Below, in pieces: positions 12,113 through 22,849 of a stretch of DNA of 64,000 bases; position 1 is the first letter of the stretch, and each line of letters opens with the position of its first letter. The notes under the pieces are model-generated. The model was given only the letters and a program-made list of their open reading frames with translations. It was not told where the DNA came from and made no database searches. The DNA is from Hetaerina americana (lineage: Eukaryota > Arthropoda > Insecta > Odonata > Calopterygidae). Position numbers and translations under genes: made by a program. Location: NCBI GenBank assembly GCA_022747635.1, contig JAKTNV010000009.1, positions 69,338,407 to 69,402,406 of the forward strand, written 5' to 3'.

Positions 12113-12315
12113 ACTTTTCCACAGTTTATTTAACGTACGACGCGTTTCAACTCACAGAGTCATCATCAGGTACAAGACAAACTAAATAGTAAGGAGACCT
12201 TATTTACATATTATGTACATATAAATAAGGTCTCCTTACTATTTAGTTTGTCTTGTACCTGATGATGACTCTGTGAGTTGAAACGCGTCGTACGTTAAAT
12301 AAACTGTGGAAAAGT
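12113..12315. repeat. Perfect 94-bp foldback (inverted repeat) with 15-bp spacer
   Basis: Arm 12113-12206 is an exact reverse complement of arm 12222-12315; I compared them base by base and found no mismatch. The spacer is 12207-12221. Each arm, read outward from the centre, carries a CTGATGATGACTC...GAGTTGAAACGCGTC block followed by an AATAAA and GTGGAAAAG tail. This is the kind of terminal sequence found in Penelope-like elements. The outer flanks are not similar to each other. It could be two retroelement tails joined head to head, or a foldback element. Perfect identity implies recent formation, gene conversion or an assembly artefact. Confidence 0.9.
12254..12294 (+). ncRNA. Hammerhead-ribozyme-like motif, copy A (mirrored on the minus strand in the left arm)
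   Basis: Read on the plus strand: stem I GUAC (12255-12258); core CUGAUGA (12259-12265); one extra U (12266); stem II GACUC/GAGUU (12267-12271 with 12275-12279) closed by UGU; GAA (12280-12282); stem III ACG/CGU, the palindrome ACGCGU (12283-12288); C at the usual cleavage position (12289); then stem I partner GUAC (12290-12293). This is the type I minimal hammerhead order. The unpaired U between the core and stem II, and a G-U pair at the base of stem II, are not canonical, so self-cleavage is uncertain. Hammerhead motifs are known from Penelope-like retroelements. Confidence 0.5.
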
Positions 12316-13060
12316 AATATGCTATTAAGGTTAGCTTTCAATTGCAAATTATAAATTTTAAAACACCATTAAGTGATTTAATATAGTTTCATGAATTATT
12401 TACGTATTCTTTAATATTTAAAAAATCACTAATTAGAGGTGGAAAAATTGACTAACTAATTTGAGTTTTCACATTCAGAGAAACTGCTTTAAATGAAATA
12501 AAGTTTAATATTTTTAGGACATTCCGTTTTCAAGCAAGAGCAAGTAAAAATAATAATTTGCAAATAATGAATCCAATTTTAAGCGCGTTATTTATAGTAT
12601 GTCGATTGACTCCTTAGTATTGCATAAACAATCAATACTTAAGCTTGCACAAATATGATATGAAAATGAAACTAAATGGATTCATTAACGTACATTAAGG
12701 CATCTGAAGTTATAAATAATGGATATTGAAAAATTATTAGTTATTAATAATATAATTGCAGAATTCATGCAAGGTTCGTGCTGCCAAGCGGGCGTCTGGA
12801 TTTTATTCAATGACCTTATTCACTTATTGTGAGGGAATTAAGATGGCGAAATAATTTTATGCGACTTAAGATAAAAAATACCCGGTTCCATTCACTCATA
12901 TCAGAGGAAAAAATATTTAACTAATTAAATTTTATCCAAAAATAAAAGGATTTTATATGTTTCAGGGAATTTTTTTTTTAAATTTGAGTTCATCGGAAGT
13001 ACTTAAGCAAGAAATTTATGAAAAGCGTCGAAAACAAATGATGACGAACAATATCAAAAT
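12316..13060. other. Anonymous AT-rich sequence
   Basis: Very AT-rich unique sequence. No gene or repeat recognised. Confidence 0.4.
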
Positions 13061-13400
13061 GAGACTAATTGAAAATCCGACTCCTTCCGTGCACATTGTC
13101 CAGACCAACCGTGCGAAAACACACGCAGCTCGACTCCCATGACGTCATTGCAATATCTCCACCACCCCAACCTCTAATCTTCCCTTCTCGACCACCACAT
13201 CGCAATTTTTTTGCGCCTCGAGTTTTTCCCCCAAGAATACGTATTACTTCTCCCTCGCAAATGGAATTGTGTGCCTTGACCATTTAGGCAATGCGAGCGA
13301 ATGATGTCACCAAAGCACTCCTATAGAGCTCCCACGACGGGGTATTAAACACGTCAGACCTCTTTCAAAGTCGCGTACTTTCTTAACTTCTTTTTTCAAT
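13061..13400. other. GC/CT-rich island with a CRE-like palindrome
   Basis: C-rich DNA with 72-codon frames open on both strands (compositional). A perfect ATGACGTCAT palindrome lies at 13139-13148, matching the CREB/ATF site. One such site is expected by chance in a window of this size, so its role is only a suggestion. Confidence 0.4.
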
Positions 13401-14247
13401 CCCGCTCAGTAATACTGTACGTTTATACTGATGTGATTTCTCTGTATTTAATAAATGTATTAATCTGCACATAATAACTGAAAATCAGAAATTTTCATCA
13501 AGAAAAGAGACCAAAAATTGTATTGTGCAGCAAATAAACCACCAAATACATTATTTGTGGCAGATAATAATGCATCGCCAGGGTCTTAAAGAATTGGTGA
13601 TAAGAAAGTAAAAGATGAAACAAATCTAATGTTATGCTATATTAAAGAAACATAATTCTGCACTTTTGATAAAATTTAAAGTTTTAATAATATGAATCAA
13701 ATATTTTCTCCAACTTGGAATTTTTGGAAGATCATAAATCAATGCTTATTTCCCTATTGTTTCCATAAAATCTAATTGGTGCCAGTAGTCTTTACGTATT
13801 CCATATTTTAAGGTGTGTTAGAAGTAACTACGGTCCACGTACGGAAGAAGAGCATTGAGCCTAAAAGATTTTTGTATTTACTTCTCAAACCCAAGGATTA
13901 GGAGTTATAAAATATTTGACTCTAAAATTATAATGAATTACACCTCGGTACTTAGGTTTCTAGCTTATTAGCCTTACAATACTAACCAAACTGACTCAGA
14001 CCATGTTTCGGTAATTTAAGTTATGTTGGGAATATAGCTAGGCAACTCGATTAAAGGTGTAATAAGTTGTTTGAATAGGTATTATTATAATTCAATATTG
14101 CTATTGCTAGAGTTAGTTCTTAGAATGGAGAATTCGTAAATACCTATTGATGTTTAAATGCCTTGATGCCTTTTTCAATAAGCTACATGAGCTTTTTCAA
14201 TGAGATGCATTAAAACCCTAACCCCCTCATCCCTTTCCCTTTCTTCC
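13401..14247. other. Anonymous AT-rich sequence
   Basis: No recognisable feature. Confidence 0.4.
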
Positions 14248-14320
14248 TGGTGCTGCACCCCCTGCCGCACACCTTTTTGGTGGCTCGCAGGGTATTGCTG
14301 TAGATGTAGATGAAGTAAAT
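14248..14320 (+). repeat. Retroposon 3'-end fragment, family D (copy 2)
   Basis: Contains CCTGCCGCACACCTTTTTGG, TGGCTCGCAGGGTATTGC and a TAGATGTAGATGAA tail, parallel to 1138-1218. The tandem GTAGAT-like tail suggests the 3' terminus of a non-LTR retroelement or SINE. The upstream body cannot be delimited. Confidence 0.5.
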
Positions 14321-17300
14321 TTATAAAAACGATCGGCTACTTATTTAAAGAAATGGAAGTCTATTTTCTTGTAATGTAATATGTTTCAAAATGATGACCT
14401 CATACGTAAAGCAACCTATTGGTTTCAATGCCATTGCATCTCTTCATATTCTACTGCGCCCTTGAAGCCAATTATTATAAAAAGACACTTACGTATTTAA
14501 ATGGCATCTAACCATTTAAATAGTCTCAATGATAAGCAATCCACTTTCATCTTATACCTTCTGGGAAAAGTGACTGATAAACATCAACCTATAAGGAAAA
14601 TGTGTTTTTAAAATTTTGATGATATTTTATCACTTAAAAGAGCAACCAAATGGCGAGGATAACTCCCTGAGGCATTCCCCCGAAGCTAGGAAAACGTATT
14701 ACTTCAGGTCTGCTTCAGCAGAGGCACTCGGTAGGCGCGTAAAGGGACTCGGAAAGGGTCGCGTGCTTCCTTGGCGTTTCTCTGTTATCTACGCCCTCGG
14801 CAACGGAATCGCGTGATGCCAAGTGAGTGAGGGGGGTGCGCATTCTTATTTTTTCACTATGTTTTTGCTGAGTCTTCGTCGAAGGACGCAAAGAAGGAAG
14901 TAAAGTAAGGGCAATGCTCGCATTTTAACAGAATTAAGAGGCATTAGGCGTAATTAAGGATTAGGGTGGAGATAGCTGAGCGAGAAGCTAACTGACCAAA
15001 TGATAGCGAAGGCATCTGTGAGAATAATGGTGCGCCATTATGGAAGTAAACTTCAGTGACCTAGACACAGCCGCGGTTAAGGCACGGTGGAAAATTTCCA
15101 TCATGGTCATCATGACGCTAAACTTTCAAAGATTTTAATTGAAATACTTCCATCTAAAAATAATTTCTTTCCGGTAAAGACTTCTACGTTTTGATGGCGC
15201 TGAAGAAGTCTCCAAGTAATCCTCCGAGTAGATACATATTGTTAAAAAATTATGGTTACGAAGAGCATCCAGTAACAAAAGACGAAATATCTTTTGGAGT
15301 GGATGAAAAAAGCAGATCATGATAAATGCTGAAAATTATAAGAAGAAAAATCAATTGGAAATAATATCTTGATGAACAAGAGCCAGTTGAATGGAGCAGA
15401 AGGCAAAATCAAATTTGAAAAAGAATAGATGGAAATCCAGGTTAAGATCATGAAACTGGTAACGTATTTAGTAATATCAACAATACTTAACCTTTTGAAG
15501 TCCGTCTGAAGTCAATAAGACCGCAGGTTCAATTCGTAAGCATTAAACAACCAACCAATAAATTAATTAAAATGGCCTTTGATGCTGGTAATTAAATATA
15601 TTTGTTGATATTCAAGCATCATCACCAGCAGTATTGAATTTTAAGCCAAAACCTTTTAATCTGACTAAATTTAATTTCTAATTGCAAATCACGTCTACCG
15701 TCATATGCCTATTCCGATATCCGCTGAACCATCATTGTTGCTTGTTAAGATACTATTGTGGATGGTTATGAAACGTGTGTACAGAAGTTGGATGAATCTG
15801 AAAAAAATAATGCTTTTAATTTTGTGATTGATTGAAACTTCCAAATAGCCACAGCGATAATCACAGAATTATTTTCAGAGGATCTCAAATTCGGTAATGT
15901 CACCGATTATATTAGACTTAGCATTTTAAGTTTCGCGATATTCTGTCACACTCCAGCACCCATTGAAATATGTAAATACATTTCACCATTGCGTAGACTC
16001 AAGCTTGATATTAGGTAAGGCAAACATAACAGTTTGATAAATAATCACGCTCTTCCTGAAGATGAGGAAGTAAGGTTGACATCATGATCGTCATCGTTGA
16101 TTCCATGCTCTAAATCATCGTCATTAATGGAATAGCGTGTTTTTTTTAACTGGTCAATATGCAATTCATCATATTGCTTATTGTAAACGGTCACCCCTTC
16201 CCCAGATAACATTGATATCAAAACACTCTATGGGAAGGTGCTTGAGTACTTTCCCTTTAATTTTTAATAATTTTTTTGACACAATTGTATGTGGTCATCA
16301 TCATAGATTAATTTAATTTGATAACTAACATTGCATGCAGTTGAACGGACAATAAAACAACGGAAAAACAGCGAAAAATATGGGGAAAAGGTGGTCTATT
16401 GTTGTAATTTAATGAAGGTAGCTTTAGACATTGCAAGAAACGATATAAAATCCCTGTCAGTAATGATCGTTATTTATAGCTAACGCTGAATTTTTTCCTT
16501 GTAAGCACCTCATTGTCCAACTACTATATTCGTAATTTTGTTTGGCCATGAAAATGGATTAAGGGTGGCAAAAATCTGCTGCTTGATATAGGAATTCTTC
16601 ACACTCAATCCTTCATGGAGGCAAATTTCAATTTTCAATAAAGAAACAATAAGTTCTTCATTTTAATGATACCTTGCCATTAAGTTTTAAAATATATTAC
16701 CCTCTCTTTGATTTTAATTGAAGATTGAGAATACCATTCGCATTGAAAGGAGGCCATGTTCAACTTCACTTCAATTACCCTAGATTGAAGTGAAATAATT
16801 TGTTACGGAAAGAATAAAAAATAAAATACCAGAAAATTTTGCATATAATTGCAGAAGCTACAACACTCAGCACGATGATATTGCTGTCTTCCCAGTTTTT
16901 CTTTTTACTTTGTCATCTGTTACAGTGGAAAAATGGAAGAATATTTTTGTCCAAAGAAAAAGAGGAAGGAGACCATCACCCGCATAACGGTAGCACGAAA
17001 CTTGGGAATCCATGGGTCGTGAAATTCAAGGAGAAAACCAATGAGGATACTTAGCAATTTTTCGAAGCTGGTCTTCCCTACCAAGTAATGGGCATGGTTG
17101 AAGACCATCCGTGATTGAGTAGAACAAGTAACTGCTTTAAGTACTCATGTCCTCGATGTTCTGGAAAAGAGGTGTTGGAGATGAATTGAGGGAGAATTTT
17201 AAATTGGAGCACAAACGCGCTGCTGAGACAGTCGGCATCCCTGATTTGTGGCTTCCTCGGTGACTCAAAGTCCGTCGTAATTTAATAAGCGCCCCTATTA

Positions 17301-17855
17301 CTTACACAAAAGTGGAGCTTGAATCTTTCCCCATCGTAATTGTCTCGTTCAACCAATTCCTCCAGTTAAAGGGTAATGACGCTTGTCGTAAATAAATATT
17401 TCCAACCTCTTCTCTCTAACTAAGCCGTAACTGGTATTCGAATGGAAGCTACGAATATAACTTCTTTGGCCACGTGCAAGGAACATGTCGAAAGATCTCG
17501 CGCAAGTAGTAGAAATATTCTATTGACTGGTTTCCGAAAACGACAAATCAAAGCTAAATAATTCAGATCAGTGATTCGCATAATCTCCAGTAGTGAATTC
17601 AACTCTCGTTTTTTTCTCATTAAGTGACGTATATTATTAATTATTCATCAAATAATCATTATTTCCAAGTATGTCGAAATATTTGAATACCAATAAAAAT
17701 CCACAAATTTCTTCTTGGTCGAGTGAAAAAAATTCTAAGCATTTACCACAAAAAACCTGATTTAAACGTGACACAAAATTTATTGATTTGACTCAAGTAT
17801 TGCGTTTTTGTCAGCTGTTGAATTTTGAAACGTGTTCAGTTCACCTCTGGCAACA
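14321..17855. other. Anonymous AT-rich sequence with one short GC-rich patch
   Basis: A small GC-rich patch at about 14680-14830 ends a 66-codon frame. The rest is AT-rich without recognisable genes, terminal repeats or RNAs. Confidence 0.4.
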
Positions 17856-17941
17856 ATGAAGAAACGTGGCGAGCAACACTGCGTGAAAGCATGTAGTACA
17901 ATGAACAGGTGCATTAAAATGTTGCTCTCGCCTGACAAATC
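17856..17941 (+). other. Possible small orphan exon ending at a strong splice-donor consensus
   Basis: An ATG in a good context (CAACAATGAAG) at 17856 opens a frame reading MKKRGEQHCVKACSTMNRCI and on through KMLLSPDK. It runs to 17941, directly followed by GTAAGTAAG, a near-ideal donor. In the unspliced reading the frame ends at the TAA overlapping the donor. No family recognised and no acceptor or second exon identified. A start plus one donor-like 6-mer can occur by chance, so this is a weak call. Confidence 0.15.
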
Positions 17942-18133
17942 GTAAGTAAGCCTAGTCCTCTATAATACTATATGAGGCTTATGAGAAGAGTCTGTTTTTC
18001 TCTGTAGTATAGCTAGATGAAGATTTAAAATGTTTAAAAAGGGGTGGCAAGCAGCTTCAAAGGAAGGCGTAAGCTCTCATCACCGGTCACTTAAGTAAAA
18101 ATACCGAAGTATCTTTCCACTAAATTTTTATTC

Positions 18134-18175
18134 GGTACAACTAGTTTCGACGCATCGTCGTCATCCTCAGGTACC
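18134..18175 (-). ncRNA. Hammerhead-ribozyme-like motif, copy B
   Basis: Read on the minus strand from 18175: stem I GGUAC; core CUGAGGA (18170-18164; position 7 is free in hammerheads); one extra U (18163); stem II GACG/CGUC (18162-18159 with 18152-18149) around a 6-nt loop; GAA (18148-18146); stem III ACU/AGU (18145-18140), a palindrome; U (18139); then GUACC (18138-18134), pairing fully with GGUAC. The layout is the same as at 12254-12294 but the paired bases differ in stems II and III and stay complementary. The downstream tail (AATAAA, GTGGAAAG) also matches copy A. Confidence 0.5.
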
Positions 18176-18386
18176 TTTCCTTCAGTGTTGATGGATTTCC
18201 ACAAAGTTAAGCCTGAAAAAATGGAATATCTCATCACCTATCTAATGATAATAAGCATTAGTGCCACTACCATCATTGTAGTACCGAATATTGTCATTAA
18301 CGTTAAGAGGTCTATCATAAATAATAAAAATTCAAGTGGGTTTTTAATACTTTAATGAAGGAAAATTTTCACATGAGAGCGGTAGG

Positions 18387-18694
18387 GGGGATCGAGATGG
18401 TGCGGGGGCTAACGTACTGGCTTCCCACCCTGAGGGCGCGGGTTCATATCCCGGCGGTGTTGAATATTTTTCAGAGGTATCTCGATCCCTACTTGAGGTG
18501 CTTTGTGGAGGGCACTTTGAGTGAGTACGCCGTCCGTCGGATGGGACGTTAAACTGTGGTCCCCTTGGCGCCTTTCGTAAAGAGTAGGCTAATGCCGACG
18601 CCGGGTTTCTCTCCACCCTTCATCCTTTCCTGTCCTTCCCCTATGGCGCAAATGACCTTAGCTGTCGGTTGCCTCCCCTCAAAACTACTACTAC
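18387..18694 (+). mobile_element. tRNA-derived SINE, family A (copy 1), with 12-bp target-site duplication
   Basis: A 308-bp insertion is flanked by the direct repeat GAGAGCGGTAGG (18375-18386 and 18695-18706), the mark of target-primed retroposition. Near the 5' end a Pol III box A-like stretch (TGGTGCGGGGGC, from 18398) and a box B-like GGTTCATATCC (18441-18451) point to a tRNA head. The body runs through GGCGCCTTTCGTAAAGAGTA to a 3' tail of AAAACTACTACTAC. The copy at 44192-44492 is homologous throughout. Open frames crossing this segment are incidental. Confidence 0.9.
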
Positions 18695-18706
18695 GAGAGC
18701 GGTAGG

Positions 18707-19500
18707 TTCCGAGACTACTCATACGAGAGCAATATTCAAGTTCATTTATGTTCCCAGTTATAATCGAATAGACAGAAGCATGAGGGATACCTTTCGAAGG
18801 TTATCACTACAGATTTGATAAATAATTTTGATTTTGTGGATAAACAGCGGTTTGGAAATCTCAGATATAATTGACAGCAAAAAATCCTAAACGCTGGCTT
18901 CTGCTGGGAAAGTGGTCCTATGATTTTCGAAAATCAGGGTAAGGTGCATAAAAATGATGTACCAGCACACCCAATTGTATATGGAGCATACTATTAAGAT
19001 GCACCAAAAATATTCCAAGGCCATATCAAGCTCAAAAGATCACGTATCAAACGAATGAAGGTCACTTGTGCAGCATGTCAGTTCAAGGTCGAACGTGGCA
19101 ATAATTGTTGCTGATTGTCTCACAAAAATCAGTGTGTACGAGAAAACCAATTAAGAGTGTCTCTCATTTTTTCGACAGTCCCGACTTAGTCTCATGTGCC
19201 TTTTACGTGTCTCCAAGGAACACCCGCGTGGAGAAAATGTTTTTCATCATCAATACCGGAATAGACGAACTGAGTAAGTTTCAAATTTCAATGGCAGCCA
19301 CTGGTGCAATGCCACCAAAATATTAACAAAACTAGCACCGCGTATACATTAAACTAACAATATTATATTGAATTTAATTTTAGCAAAGTAATTTATGCTG
19401 ATTAAATTTTTACGATCACCCTTTATTGAACAATTCTAGTAGTTAATGCGAAAAATACCCTCATCAGATTTTACAATGTCTTCCAACGAGAGTTTATATT
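18707..19500. other. Anonymous AT-rich sequence
   Basis: No gene or repeat recognised up to the TA microsatellite. Confidence 0.4.
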
Positions 19501-19501
19501 C

Positions 19502-19502
19502 A

Positions 19503-19570
<68 letters not shown>
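19502..19570. repeat. (TA)n microsatellite
   Basis: About 69 bp of nearly uninterrupted AT/TA dinucleotides, with one ATACAT interruption near 19512. Confidence 0.97.
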
Positions 19571-19573
<3 letters not shown>

Positions 19574-19779
19574 TTTTTATAAATAAATGAAATCACATCT
19601 TTCAAGAAAATAACGATGCATTTTTTTAATTCGTGTTTCTTTTCACTCTTTTTCCCAATCGAAAAATTGAATTATTTTCGTTTCATGCCCTCAATATTCT
19701 CCACAGATTCACTGGCATTCCCCGACGTTTTCCTCCCCTAAAAGTCCTTCCGCATCATTAGCGACCCTTCTTGCTCAAG

Positions 19780-20160
19780 GAAAGACACAAGTACCCTTCC
19801 CTATGTAAGAATGACGTCTGCTCCTAAGTGCGAGACGGTCGTCTTGTCCACGCGACCGAAAAGGCGCGGCAAGAGAGAGAGAGGCCCATACCCTCTTATT
19901 GGCAAGCCGTTGTGGAGGCGATTACGCGCGCGCGTGTGTTCCATGTAGCATGAGCTGGGGACGGACTGTTTCCCCGGAGCAAACTTAATCAGCCGCGTCC
20001 GGGCGGGGGGAGATGACGGAGCTGAGGGAAGGAGGTTGGCGGAGGAAGAAGAAACGAGGAAGAAAGACAATAAGGGGCGGCTGGAGAACGGGGGCGAGGA
20101 AAGTGATGAGCCTACAGAGGGTGCAAAACTGGTCTGCGGACCACAAAGCGTAACGATTAA
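19780..20160. other. CpG-rich island
   Basis: Dense CpG, including ACGCGCGCGCGTGTG near 19924-19938, and a purine-rich half (19980-20110). The 151-codon minus frame 19801-20256 is S/P/R-rich and low in complexity; I treat it as compositional. Confidence 0.5.
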
Positions 20161-20880
20161 GTCTGCAGAGCGATCACGGAATGAAGAAATATAATCGCTT
20201 CTTGAACCAACGTTCAAGACGGATTTAATTTCACATTCATACATTTTTGCAACCATAATGAGTTGTGATCGCGTTCCGACGGCAAATAAGTCCGTTTCGA
20301 CTCCATCTTTCTTCCGTTGTGATGTGGTGGTACGTAATTTTAATAAAAGCCATTTTATTTGAAAATGTGTTCAACCAAGTTAATAACTTGAATTGTATTT
20401 CGTAGTCACTGACTCATGTAATTTTGGAGGTAGTATGATAGTTGTGGTTTAGTTTAAGTACCATTTGGGAACTAAGTTTTTTCCATATATATTTACTACG
20501 CCTAAACCTTTTTTATTAATCTGATCAATGTTAACCATATTTTTACCAGATGTATTGTTTATCAGATAAAATTTTAGTAGTTATATAATACTCTACAAGT
20601 GTATTTTACAACAACTTTTTGATGCATATTCATAATTCTTAAATATAGTAGGGAATAATGTTACTAGGCGCGAGAGCGTAGTACATCTACATTGATGTAC
20701 TCCACTCGAGGGTATTACGATTACTCCGATGGGCGTTCAATATTAGGAGAAATATAATCCTATGAATGTCTTCATGATTCGATTGGTGACAATTTAGTGG
20801 CTGCAAGCATGTGGCGTCACATCGTAAATGTTAAATATGAGAGCTTTATACAAACCGGGCGAAGTCGTTGGCCACTTTCA
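20161..20880. other. Anonymous AT-rich sequence
   Basis: No recognisable feature. Confidence 0.4.
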
Positions 20881-21200
20881 CTCATTCAGTCAAACAGTCC
20901 ACGTTCGACAGGAAGAGATCAGTTACTGCTTCCACTTCTGTCGGAGAACAGCAAACCGTCCCACCCTTCCTGCCACCTCCTCCTGCCCCCCACGTGGCCT
21001 CTAAAACGCCCTCTTGACCTCTCGCTTGCTGGTTGAAAGGCGAAGGGGCAAGTGAAAAGCGTTTGATAGATCGACTGGCTATGAAACCGAATCCGACCAC
21101 TTCTGCCGGAAGTTCGGTCACTGCTTGACCACCATGAAGATTGCCTGCCGCCACTCTTCCACGAAAACAGAGTTAATACGTCTGCGTTTTTGTCCTTGCT
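20880..21200. other. GC/CT-rich island
   Basis: C-rich plus strand (20930-21030) with compositional frames on both strands. No domain recognised. Confidence 0.45.
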
Positions 21201-22130
21201 CCAAAAACTGCCTTTTCCTTCTTCTTTTAAGTGGTTATGATGGACTCAACGACGCCAAGGATGATTGGCAGAAGAAATTAGAAATAATCCACCGGTATAA
21301 AAGTGGAAAAAGCATTCATGTGGAATAAACGACCATATACTTAATCAAAAGCTATAGTGACGTGATGGCTGATGTACTATCTTTCTTTTACGAGATTCAT
21401 AGTCCAATGATGGGAAAAATTTTAGTTAAGTTGAGAACAATCATTGATTTAGAACAGGAAATTTAAATTTACTTATATTTTACTGGATCGCTGGTTGTAA
21501 TGTAGGCCTCTTGGCGTTTTTCTTAATAGTAATAATCTCCCCCGCGTCGAGCATCTCTCACTGGCCTCAGGCGTGACTCTTCTCACAAAAAGCCTAGGTC
21601 TGCATGTTTTCTCAACTAACCCCAGAGGCTAAGCTGTTCTCAAGTGCCTGTCAATGCCTTAAAAATAAATTGTGATTAAAATTAAACGACGGTATGATAG
21701 AAAAAAATATTTATATATATATATTATTTTGGCAGTTGGACGAGAAGAGCTGAAAGGTTCACATAAGTAGCGTAACATTTTTGTTAAATTCGTGATGGTT
21801 GCATTTATGGATGGATCTGAACAAATGTTTTTATCGTCATAGCTCGGGATGAACAGAGATATAAAAGCTAATATGAATAGTTTGGCTTAGTTTAAGATTT
21901 TGACACCATCTCATAGATTAAAGCACGTAAATACCTATAAGCAAGCGAAGCAAGAATATCCTGACAAATACTATATTATCATAATCAAGTGGGTATTACC
22001 GTGAAGGGAAATAGTTTGAAATACTTGAAAATTTCATGCAGCTACGTTTTAAAACACAGTGAAGGTGACCCGCCAGTTTTTCTGATGTCGTTTTCATTGA
22101 AATTCAGTTTTTTTCCGAGAGTTTTCACAC
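21201..22130. other. Anonymous sequence
   Basis: A moderately GC-rich patch at 21535-21650 and a short TA run near 21710-21725. Nothing recognisable as a gene. Confidence 0.4.
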
Positions 22131-22620
22131 TCGTTGGGTGACGGATGCGAGGCAGGGGCGGAGAGCCCCACGCCCCTTTCACTCAAAGAGTGTGTGCCGG
22201 GCGCCACGGCATAGCGTTTCATTCCGTTTCCTTTTCTTTCTACTCAGGGTTCGCCCTCGATGATGGATGTTGTTTGCGCGCCCGGACAGAAGAGAGATTT
22301 GGGTTACACACCCTTGAGGGACCTGTTGACCGGCGGAGAGACCCGACTCCGCCTTCCGTGGTCCCATGGTGGACCGAGGTGGTCGGGGGAGGAGAGGGGA
22401 CGAGGGAAGGGCAAGAAAAGAGTTCTCTTCTTTTTTAAAGGGTGGTCCGGTCCTTCGTATCAACTGTTTATCCTTCAGGAGAGGTTTCAAGAGGCGTTTC
22501 TGTCGTCGAGGTGGCGCTTGTACTTAAATGGCGGCTTTCACCGGGATCATTGCACTCTGCCCACGAATTCAGCGAAGGTACTCCAACTACGTGGGTATTG
22601 CAAGGGGCGCCTGTCCTAGT
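22130..22620. other. GC-rich island with overlapping open frames
   Basis: Several frames of 72-119 codons overlap here on both strands. Such multi-frame openness comes from composition rather than selection on one frame. No domain recognised. Confidence 0.5.
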
Positions 22621-22849
22621 TATGCCCTGCAGTGTTCCTGAACTGTGTAATATATTTGTGATCTCCTCAAATAGAGATCCAACCATCTAAGCTTGATTTT
22701 TTTTCTGTATCTTAAATTAAATCAGTACTCATGTTATAACAAATTAAGGGTAATATGTACTTAACAACGAGCATTCAAAAAATATTCGATGCTAAAAATT
22801 CAAGAGAATTTTTTTTCAAAACCTCCGATTCCATGAAGAAATTTGTAGT

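Noticed and set aside
19801..20256. 151-codon minus-strand frame
   Set aside because: S/P/R-rich composition follows the CpG-rich island; no known motif, no plausible splice structure.
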